Assembly (NCBI GenBank): GCA_030141605.1
Contig: JAQGDQ010000419.1
Location: forward strand, 107,501-139,167
Source: Tubiluchus corallicola
Taxonomy: Eukaryota > Priapulida > Priapulimorpha > Priapulimorphida > Tubiluchidae
DNA length: 31,667 bases
Direction of reading: 5' to 3'
The notes under the pieces: model-generated
What the model saw: the letters and a program-made list of their open reading frames with translations, nothing else
Told to the model about the DNA's origin: nothing
Database searches by the model: none
Position numbers and translations under genes: made by a program
Shown: in pieces, positions 1-10,600 of the stretch
Position numbering within the stretch: position 1 is the stretch's first letter
Layout: each line of letters begins with the position of its first letter

Positions 1-51
1 TACCCACGAGCTGTCGCCGTTTCTGCTGCGCCCGAACTCTGCAACATCTAA
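1..51 (+). other. GC-rich window edge, possible 3' end of a convergent neighbouring gene
   Basis: The first 51 bases are clearly richer in GC than the following kilobase. They read in frame 1 on the plus strand as 16 codons followed by TAA at 49-51 (ending PELCNI). On the minus strand the same bases would open with ATG at 47-45. Too short to identify; either reading, or chance, remains possible. Confidence 0.25.
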
Positions 52-1456
52 GTGTTTATATTTATTAGTAAACAAGAAAAACCGACTAATTAATAAGAAC
101 TAATTTACAATAATTAATTTACGGACAACAGCATGTGCGACGTGTTTTCGACGCACAAGATACGGATAGTATAATGACCTATATAATATTTTTATAATTA
201 TAAATACAGTTGTTAGTTAATTAGGCCAACTTTTGGCATTATATTGGTTTGGCTAAACACAGTCTTCTCTCATATCAGTAAATTAGCACTAGTTACTCTC
301 TATGTCGATTAAAAAATACAATGTATATAATGCAATGCGAAAACTCTCGGTCTAGGTACTCTGGAAATTTTTCTAAAAATTTAATTCTTAAACAACTGAA
401 TGAGACTCTGATGAATTGCCAGGTTTAATTCTTTTTTACATTCTTTCCATTACGCTCATTTGAGTGGTAACATTGCTTCAATTAGACACTGTAGGTAATT
501 ATATCTACACTCAACTTACATTAAAGTTTTTAGCTTAGCTCAATTGCAAACCAGTTTGGTACAGCAGCGGCCTATCAAATTTATTTTTCAAAGTCGTCAT
601 TGACAAAATTTTACAGACAACTTTTTGAGTTCGTAGGTGTGAACGTGAGAACCTGCAGACGTCACTTTAGACGCACACCAAGGTTAGAGTTTCAGAGCCT
701 TTGACTATTCGACACTTGGACATTTTCTTAATGTCACGGAATCAATTGGACATTTTTGTAATGTCTATTCCTTTTTGTAATAGAAGCCGCTATTGGTTTT
801 CATAATATCTTAGCAACGTGTCGGAATACGTACGTACAGTACTGCATTTTCATAAGAAACAACTGTCAGGTGAGAATACAACTGAATAATATCAGTCACT
901 GTCAAACAATACTATGTGAAACAATGTTGACTAGGGTCTGTAACTTGTGTACACACATTATCCAAATCCACATATTCTATAGGTGCTCGTTAGAAAGATT
1001 ATTAAACTTTTACTAATTAATATATAGTTATACGACTAAAGGCCGATCTTTAAAATACTTTACAAATGTATCACAAGCCTCATTTACTAATTTACCACAG
1101 ATTACAGCCAGCAGAAAGTGACGCATCGGACACCAATTCGCCATTTTACCATCGGATGCTTAACTGCCCAATTGTTAAATAAAAGGTCTACTATCTCAGC
1201 GTAATTAATTCTGAACAAAATTTTCGCGTTTCGTCCACGAGTTTTGTGAAATTCACAAAAGATGGCAGACTAAGCAGTGTTTATTTCACACGGACATTTA
1301 ACAACTCTTCCTGCTCAATAAGTTATGTTTATCACTACCTCACCAACTTGCTTGAATACCGGACTTCTTTTTCATATGACTTGTTAAAGTGATTCTAATG
1401 TAAAATGCATCAATAAAAGCTTTTTGTTGAGTTAATGTTTCTAGGCTTCACAACCG
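52..1456 (-). other. 3' UTR of the USP9X-like gene and AT-rich intergenic DNA
   Basis: No exon is recognisable here. The part next to the stop codon must be 3' UTR. A candidate minus-strand AATAAA lies at 1285-1280, about 170 bp after the stop; another lies at 585-580. A short imperfect direct repeat (ttggacattttnttaatgtc-like) occurs twice near 717-767. Nothing else stands out. Confidence 0.5.
1280..1285 (-). promoter_or_regulatory. candidate polyadenylation signal AATAAA
   Basis: Read on the minus strand, this is the first canonical AATAAA after the stop codon, about 170 nt downstream. It is a plausible 3' end signal; cleavage position is not determined. Confidence 0.45.
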
Positions 1457-1693
1457 TTAGTACTTCTCCAGTCCGTTGCCGGCGGTTACCGTATTCGTGC
1501 TGGTAGTGGGAGATGAGGCGGTGCTTGTTGTGGCTGCCGATTTGTCTTCGGATGGAGCGAAGACCACCTCCCGCTTTTCTTCTTCTGTGGAAGCAAAAGA
1601 AACCTGCGGTCCTTCTGTGGAAGCAAAAGAAACCTGCGGTTTCTGTTTAATGTAGCCGATGTAGCCGCTTGTGCGTGGCTCTTGCTCGTTATT
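1457..1693 (-). CDS. USP9X: USP9X-like terminal exon 25 with stop codon and 10-residue tandem repeat (residues 1255-1332)
   Basis: 78 codons, then TAA at 1459-1457. Acceptor ggtctctag, phase 0. The sequence is low-complexity: [10 protein letters not shown], two copies of PQVSFASTE(G/E) in tandem, then [11 protein letters not shown] and a Ser/Thr-rich end finishing GLEKY. The 30-bp duplication is in frame. Little identity with the vertebrate tail is seen, as expected for this disordered part. An alternative ending by further splicing is possible but not needed, since the frame terminates properly. Confidence 0.82.
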   Translation of the reverse strand, partial: NNEQEPRTSGYIGYIKQKPQVSFASTEGPQVSFASTEEEKREVVFAPSEDKSAATTSTASSPTTSTNTVTAGNGLEKY

Positions 1694-4600
1694 CTAGAGA
1701 CCAAAATAACAATGTTAATCAAGATAAAGTAAGAAATTCAAATGTTCTTCAGACAAATTCATAGTCACACGATCATTAAATTCACAAATTCTTAGTAAGA
1801 AATTTGCTTATAATGTAGTTTCATTTTAACCTGTAATTGGAACTGGCCGGTATCAGATATTTTCACTGACTCGTCGGGTTGTGGGCTCTCACCCTCGTCC
1901 GTCATTTCTGGTTCCTCGGGTTCCTAGAAAAAGAAGCAAATTAAAATGTTAATTTAATAAGAAATAACGTGGCAGAACATTCACTGAGCATCTGACATTA
2001 CACAAAGCACGAGAATCATTTCACCAAACTCAGCAGAAGAGTCACATCTCTCCATACTGCCTACTTTGAAACTGCAAAAGTTTGCATTAAGCGAATTTGG
2101 CATTATAACAATGTGCATTAATACATACATGTCGATGCAAACAGACATTTTGTTTTGCTAAAAATTTGGGCATTAAGCAAGGTTGGCATTATAAGAGTCC
2201 TATAAAGTTCGACTGTATTTAAAGAACTCAATGCCTGTGAATCATTTTACAGACATAACCCGTTAGCCAGATATAAGCCACAATTATTATTATTTATTAC
2301 CATTTTCTCGTAAATTATGATTTCAGAAAACTTTAATTATTTACTACCATCCTAAGTGGATAATATGGCACATTACATTTTTAGAATAGTTTATTTTTGA
2401 TCAAGGTATATCAAGTGCATTTTTCAGCATCACGAGAAAAGTTTTGGCACTTACGACGGTGTCATCATTCGATAATAATGAAAGAAAGTATTATACGATT
2501 AAGCACATTCTAAAAAAATCGTTGTTACCGCATTTCCACTACTTGAAATTGAGATTACAGGACAGTCATCGAAGACTTAGAGAATGCGTTTTTTCTGTGT
2601 TTGATAAGCGTATAACTATTTCTAAATCTTCACAATGTAATTACAGTCAAGCCACTTTACACTATCTACATTTCATACAAAAAATCTAGCATTAAGTGAA
2701 TATGGCATTATAATAAGGTGCATTAATACGTCGATGCAAATACAGATATTTCCTTTTTGCTAAAAATTTGGGCGTTACATGTGGTTTGGCAATGTAATAA
2801 AGTTTGACTGTAGTTCCAAAACTTCCCACTAGGTGGTTGGCATTATAACAAGGTTTGACTGTAGTTCCAAAACTTCCCACTAGGTGGTTTGGCATTATAA
2901 CAAGGTTTGACTGTAGTTCCAAAACTTCCCACTAGTGAGCAGATGCTGTGTTACCTCATCGGGACACAATTCGTAGGCCTTGTCCAGTGTCTGTTTTGCG
3001 CTGTGTGATCTTTCTAGGAAGTAACCATTAGAAGTCTCATTTGATTGTGCTGGAGGCGACCAGTTATTGTACGGGTACTGCGTGCTGCCAGAAAATGGTC
3101 TCTGCAAAACCAAGAAAAAAAACGTGAAGCGAAAAAAGGTCATAACACAATTACGGAAACAACATTATTATTGAGCGACGATCGTTTTGGCTACTGAAGC
3201 CATTATCAAACTACAGATCAAGCCAAAAAGAAAAATAAATAATACATTAATGATACAAAGGCATAAATTGAAACTACAAAACAGCTGATTAGAATTCAAC
3301 TTATCAAAATAAACGAGGTTGTAATGGAAGAAATTGCAGAGAAATGTATAAAATTTTACCTAATACATGAGAGCGAAAAAGCACATAAAAGGTAAACGGT
3401 TAATCCAAGTCTGCATAATGAAGAACGGCAGCAGTAAGCATTATGAGAATAAAATACAACTTCCACATCACATTTTTCTGCAATTCTTCCTTTACAACTT
3501 AGTTTATTTTGATAAGTTAAATTCTAATCTGTTTGTGTCATTCAAGTGTTATTTATTTTTCTTTTTGGTTTGACTCATAATTTGATTATGGCTTCAATAG
3601 CCAAAACGCTCAATAAACATGTTGAATCCTAGAAGCTGCTCTTATGTGTAAATTATGGAAAATTTCTAAAGCAGCGCAGAAAAATGTAGAACAACCATGC
3701 TTAGTGCTTACCATTTCTAGTTCATCGTTCAACCACTCTACTGAACGTGCTTAGTGCTTACCATTTCTAGTTCATCGTTCAACCACTCTACTGAACACGC
3801 TTAGTGCTTACCATTTCTAGTTCATCGTTCAACCACTCTACTGAACGTGCTTAGTGCCCACCCTTTCTAGTTCATCATTCAACCACTCTACTGAACACGC
3901 TTAGTGCTTACCATTTCTAGTTCATCGTTCAACCACTCTACTGAACACGCTTAGTGCTTACCATTTCTAGTTCATCGTTCAACCACTCTACTGAACACGC
4001 TTAGTGCCCACCCTTTCTGGTTCATCGTTCAACCACTCTACTGAACACGCTTAGTGCCAACCCTTTCTAGTTCATCGTTCAACCACTCTACTGAACACGC
4101 TTAGCGCTTACCCTTTCTAGATCATCGTTCAACCACTCTACTGAACACGCTTAGCGCTGACCCTTTCTAGTTCATCGTTCAACCACTCTACTGAACACGC
4201 TTAGCGCTGACCCTTTCTAGTTCATCGTTCAACCACTCTACTGAACACGCTTAGCGCTTACCGTTTCTAGTTCATCGTTCAACAACTCTACTGAACACGC
4301 TCAGCGCTTACCCTTTCTAGTTCATCGTTCAACCACTCTACTGAACACGCTTAGCGCTTATCCTTTCTAGTTCATCGTTCAACCACTCTACTGAACATGC
4401 TTAGAGCTTACCCTTTCTAGTTCATCGTTCAACCACTCTACTGAACACGCTTAGCGCTTACCCTTTCTAGTTCATCGTTCAACCACTCTACTGAACACGC
4501 TTAGCGCTTATCCTTTCTAGTTCATCGTTCAACCACTCTACTGAACACGCTTAGTGCTTAACATTTCTAGTTCATCGTTCAACCACTCTACTGAACACGC

Positions 4601-7600
4601 TTAGCGCTTACCCTTTCTAGTTCATCGTTCAACCACTCTACTGAACACGCTTAGTGCTTACCCTTTCTAGTTCATCGTTCAACCACTCTACTGAACACGC
4701 TTAGCGCTTACCCTTTCTAGTTCATCGTTCAGCCACTCTACTGAACACACTTAGCGCTTATCCTTTCTAGTTCATCGTTCAGCCACTCTACTGAACACCC
4801 TTAGTGCTTACCCTTTCTAGTTCATCGTTCAACCACTCTACTGAACACGCTTAGTGCTTACCCTTTCTAGTTCATCGTTCAACCACTCTACTGAACACGC
4901 TTAGTGCTTACCCTTTCTAGTTCATCGTTCAACCACTCTACTGAACAAGCCCACTTTCTCTTTAGATCACCGTGACTCTGCAGTAAGGAGTAAGCCGTCG
5001 GGCAGTTTGAAAATAGCGCCACCATGCACTTAATGCACTGATATGCTCGCTTCTGGTAATGATTCTTGGATCTGTGTATCGTGTCAAACAGACCGTCTCG
5101 GTCATCTGGAATGCCTGTAAGAGAACGAATAGCGGCTGTGTTAAACACAACACATTGAAACTGCTGACTAACGGTCAAGTTTGCTTGACAAGACATAACC
5201 ACGAAGACAGAAAAATCTTTGTGATAAGGATCAGGTAATGAGCCATTTGTTTAACCAAGCTGCCCTACTTTTGAGAAAAAATATTAAAAACACGACGTTT
5301 AATTCAATTCAATTCAAAATTTTTATTTGTCTCTCTCAATAGGTTACAAAGCTTTTGAAATTAAAGTCAGTAAATTACATTAACAAAACAGAGATGGGGT
5401 GGCAAAGGACCAGTGGTCATCGAGCAGCCACCCCTTTATGAATATGTTATGTTTCGATTCCACGGCTTTTTTAATTTAATAATATGAATATGTCATGTCA
5501 ATTATTTTTGCTACTGTGTGTTGTGGATTTAATATTGTCTGACGAAACAGCAACTAAATTTCTGCAAATAAGATTAACCAATTTAGAAGTTTATGGTGAG
5601 TATTAGTCTTCACAAAAGAAGCTGAAAAAAGGTGAATGGATTTTTCCACAGTTCAACGCGCTACAAGTTGAAATTCAGCATCAGCAACAGAGCCTACTTA
5701 ATGTAGATGCTTGTAGCAGAATCGAGCTCAATCTAATTATCTCTAAAATTCACTTGCCAATCAGCACAGGCATCTCAGCCATAATTGCTTAACTACATCC
5801 TCCCACGAATGGGTAAAACCTTTGAGTATGTGGCTAATTAGGTCATTCATAAATAGTTTTTCCAGACAGCCAGCAATCTATTTACTGCTGAAACTCAGCA
5901 TGGCTTAACTTCAGTAGCAAAGCCCCTGACATGACCATTCACACTCTTCAGTTAGTGAGATCAAAACAAGTTTTCCATTACTTGACTCGCATTTGTAAAA
6001 TCACTCAAACGGTTAGTTGCTACGTTACAAATAAACAAACACATAAATTGATAGAAAAGAATTTCTTCTCTTATTGTCAGTAATAGTTAACAGAGATTAA
6101 TTTCAATGCTGCATGAAATCACTTTCAGACAGGAAAAAATGAAGACTCCACAAGATGGGAATTGAACCTATGCCTTCTGATAGCCAGTGAAAAGTGACAG
6201 TTATACCATGGGGGTGTTTTTAAGCAAACCCTTAAGCCATTGATTGTAACAAAGTTGGAAACCTACCCTTTAAAGCATTGTGTATCCGATGCGTCTGCCA
6301 GGAATCTTCTAATAATAACATATACAGCAGTAAGTCGAGATAAGGTCTCAACTCGTACGTATAAGAATATGCTATCTGCCACAGCAGTTCACTGAGCACT
6401 ACAGAAGAAAATCCGGGGTTTTCCCAACAGCAAAACTGAAACACAAATATACAAAACGTAAATACAGTTGTAGAAGTATGTAGTATAAATAGTGAGATAT
6501 TCTTCCCAATAGCACAGCTGCAATGTCTATCAAACTGACCATGTTTTTTATACTCTAGCATCAGTTTATTTAGTAGTTACAAAAAATAAGTTTACTTCTG
6601 TATATCATTAAGTTTAATTTGACGAGCGACCTTGGTTTTCCAAAAAAAATTACATTTTATGAGCAATCAACAAAGAAACCCACAATTAAAACAAGGATTT
6701 AATTGTTATAATTAAGGGATTTCTTTCATTAATTATCGCTATTCCCGTCATTAAGAATTGCGCTTGTGTTATTTTAACTGCAATATACCGGGTGGCGCAG
6801 AAAAAAGTGTGCTGAAATTTAGACTACAATAACATTAGTACAAGTAGCAAACAATGTTGAAATTTCACAGCAAGATAGTCGTATACATTAACTTTTGGCT
6901 GCGAAAGTTACAAGTTTATAGCTTTAATTGCTTTTCAAGCTACAGCCAAAAAACTTTTGCACATAAAATTAAATCATAGAACAATGTCAGTTAATTAACT
7001 GAAGAACAGCCACAATGACATCATTCAATACACGATAGCAGAACAATAAAGAATCAGTCAGTTTGCATCAAGCTCTTCATGACAGAAAATAAAGCACCTA
7101 TGAAGATTTATAGTCAAATATGATAATTTTCAAGCGATTCCATTATTTATTTTCATGTAACATAACAATCAAAATCTCGGCACATTTTTTGCACCAGCCT
7201 GTGTTTGAATAAAACGGATGTTCATTTTTTTAAATTTATTTCACTAACAGACTACAAAACTTATTTTCAAACTACGTACATCAGAAACTAATGTTTTCAA
7301 ACTAAAGTACATTTTCCGAACGCAATTTAAGCGCAAATCTGTAACATTAACCATGGGAAAGTTGCTCTTGCATTCCTTATGATTGCTGTCTGACTGGTTG
7401 ACTTGCATAAACAACACAAGTTTGACTTTATTAGTATTACACTAAGCGATGAAAACATGAATCCCTGAAACTGTTTCGGTGGCATTAAAATGTATCGTTT
7501 ACAAGCCACTTACCCTTAGCAACTTGACCGTGTCCTCAGAATTGTTTGCGTCTTCTATAATTTTCTTTACATAGCTGGTTCTATTATATAACAGCTCAAC

Positions 7601-10600
7601 AACCTGAGGCTGGATTGGCACGATGGGTTGCAGACACATGTGGTCGCCGTGCGGATTGGGAAATGGCGGGTTGCCCTAAAGCAAAACAAAGTTCAAGTAC
7701 AAGCGTAACAATATCAGTCAATGAAAGTAGTGCGTATCATAACAAAAGTAGCACATATCACCAGTAAAAGTAGCACACATGACCTGTAAAAGTAGTATGT
7801 ATCACCAATAAAAGTAGTATGTATCACCAATAAAAGTAGTATGTATTACAATAAAAGTAGTATGTATTACAATAAAAGTAGTATGTATTACAATAAAAGT
7901 AGTATGTATCACCAATAAAAGTAGTATGTATCACCAATAAAAGTAGTATGTATTACAATAAAAGTAGTATGTATCACCAATAAAAGTAGTATGTATCACC
8001 AATAAAAGTAGTATGTATCACCAATAAAAGTAGTATGTATCACCAATAAAAGTAGTATGTATCACCAATAAAAGTAGTATGTATCACCAATAAAAGTAGT
8101 ATGTATTACAATAAAAGTAGCACATATCAGCGATAAAAGTAGTAGGTATCACAATAAAAGTAGTAGGTATCACAATAAAAGTAGTATGTATCACCAATAA
8201 AAGTAGTATATATCACCAATAAAAGTAGTAGGTATCACAATAAAAGTAGTACGTATCACCAATAAAAGTAGTACATATCATCAATAAAAGTAGTGCGTAT
8301 TACAATAAAAGTAGCACATATCAGCGATAAAAGTAGTAGGTATCACAATAAAAGTAGTATGTATCACCAATAAAAGTAGTATGTATCACCAATAAAAGTA
8401 GTATGTATCACCAATAAAAGTAGTTCGTGCCGCCCGGGAAAGTAAGTTTGTGCAAAGCTGTGTGCACCCACTAAAGTAGTTTGAATCACCCATGAAAATC
8501 TATTGTCCACTTTACGACTATCTTTACAACTATACCTATTGTTCTAATGAACACCAGAAACAAATTCACGCATACTGCTGCAACCCGTAGAAGTATGAAC
8601 ACTCAGAAATGTTCAAACATCTTACCGGTATGCTAGAAGTCATCCTTGAAGATACATCACAGCAGCGTACCAATTGTGAAACCACCTGGTACAGTTTACC
8701 CAGCTCGGCATACTGGTATTTAATCGGCGGTCCGGGACCTTCGTCTAAAGCGACTTGCATGAATGTGCTTGGCACACTGAGTTTAATTAATTGAGTTCTC
8801 TGTAACAGATAATGAATACTGTAGAGTTGTCAAAGGAAAGAGACTGCAGCTGGTGGCATAGCAACCAGGGGGAGCAGGGGGGCAGGGGGAGCACGGGGAG
8901 CAAGGAGAACTGGGGGAGCAAGGGGAGCAGATTTTCAAACAGCTGAAACCTTTTCAAAACATTTTAACTCTTCATTTCACTTATGCAATAAAAGTTGAAT
9001 TTTTTTTATTTTTTAATTGCATGGCCTTAGAAGAATTTTCTAGAGTCATTACTTTATTTATGCACTTCCTTTAAAACTGTATCTTCTTCATGTTTTGATT
9101 TTAAACACAAAATTAAAATGTATAATAAATGCATTAAAAATCGTTTGGTATTTGTCACGGTGCCTGTTTTAAGTGCTTGCTGCCCCTAACTTTAGAACCT
9201 GGCTACGCCCCTGTCACGGTGGCTGTTTTAAGGGTTTGCTCCAACTAACTTTAGAACCTGGCTACGCCCCTGCCACGGCACCTGTTTTTAGTGTTTGCTC
9301 CCCCTAACTTTAGAACCTGGCTACGCCCCTGTCACGGTGGCTGTTTTAAGTGCTTGCTCTCCCTAACTTTAGAACCTGGCTACGCCCCTGACCGCAGCAA
9401 CACACACTGCCCTTGAACACATGTGCTCTGCAGCTCAGAATCTGATTCAAATCAAAAAAATAAATAAAAATTCAAGTAAAACAACATTGTAATCCACACG
9501 GCATAATAGCAGTTTCCGAAAGATGCAAAAAACTGTGGAAAATTTCAAAATTGTGAAAACTTTTCTTGTCCATTTTTACATCTTGACAAATGCATTACTA
9601 AAGAGCATAGAAGACGTTACTTACTTCTGGCAAACCCAGTGAAGCGTAGGTGAGAAACAGGCTAAAATACTGCGATAAATGTCGACTGTGTTCCGATACT
9701 TCACGCTTCAGCAGAGCCAACGTGGCCGTCAAAATGTGATCACTCAATGTGGCGTTAATTTCTTGATCTGCAAGATAAGCAAGTAAAATTGGAGTGACAA
9801 GCTTCCAGGAAGAAAGGGTTTTTTGTGACTGTCTTCCAGATAAATGAAAGTGCAATGTCCTACTGTACAAACATTAAACAGATAAATTTAAACAGGTCAT
9901 CAATGCCTTACTGTAGTGGGTACAAAGGCCCTTCTTGGTTTTGACTTTTCAATTACTGACATGGTGCTGCCATCTGTTTATTTATTGACTAATTAATTAG
10001 TTTATTATAGTAGTCACTCTTCTAAAATTGAAGCACCTCAATATCCTTTAACACATTAGCATTTTACTCTTTCGTGAGCTAGCTATAGTTATATGGCATT
10101 ATTCCTGTCTATGGATCTCTCCGCCATTGCTCTGCTTTTCTTAGAAATCATGACTGTCAATTCCTTATGAATTTATTACTGTTTATAAAGTCTATTTGGA
10201 GTTCTCATTCCTGTCTAGTAATTGTTCAAGGTTCCAACAATGTAAGTCTTCACTAATTAATTTCAATAATATGGTTTATTAAAGTCAGTTCTTAGTTATA
10301 ATCATACAAACAATTCTCTTCTACTGTTTACAGTCGCTACAAATTAAACCGAATTTTAATAATCGTATTTCAGAATAGAGAAACTTTTGATGGACACGTT
10401 AAAATTGGTGTTTGTATCTAACAAACAACATTAACGCACATAGAAAACATCACATTAAAACGGAAAAAAGATAAGCGCCATCACATTAAACTGGAAAAAA
10501 GATAAGCGCCATCACATTAAACTGGAAAAAAGATAAGCGCCATCACATTAAAACGGAAAAAAGATAAGCGCCATCACATTAAACTGGAAAAAAGATAAAC

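Noticed and set aside
1486-1722. Minus-strand open frame rich in Arg/Pro/Gln across exon 25
   Set aside because: It is an alternative frame of the last exon. The chosen frame joins exon 24 in phase, keeps the acidic/Ser-Thr tail character and ends in a proper stop.
2444-2689. Plus-strand open frame of 81 codons
   Set aside because: It lies in an intron of the minus-strand gene, overlaps a repeat boundary, and shows no motif or conserved composition.
6150-6213. Functional tRNA gene
   Set aside because: The B box is perfect, but the acceptor and anticodon stems do not pair, so it is listed only as a tRNA-like relic.
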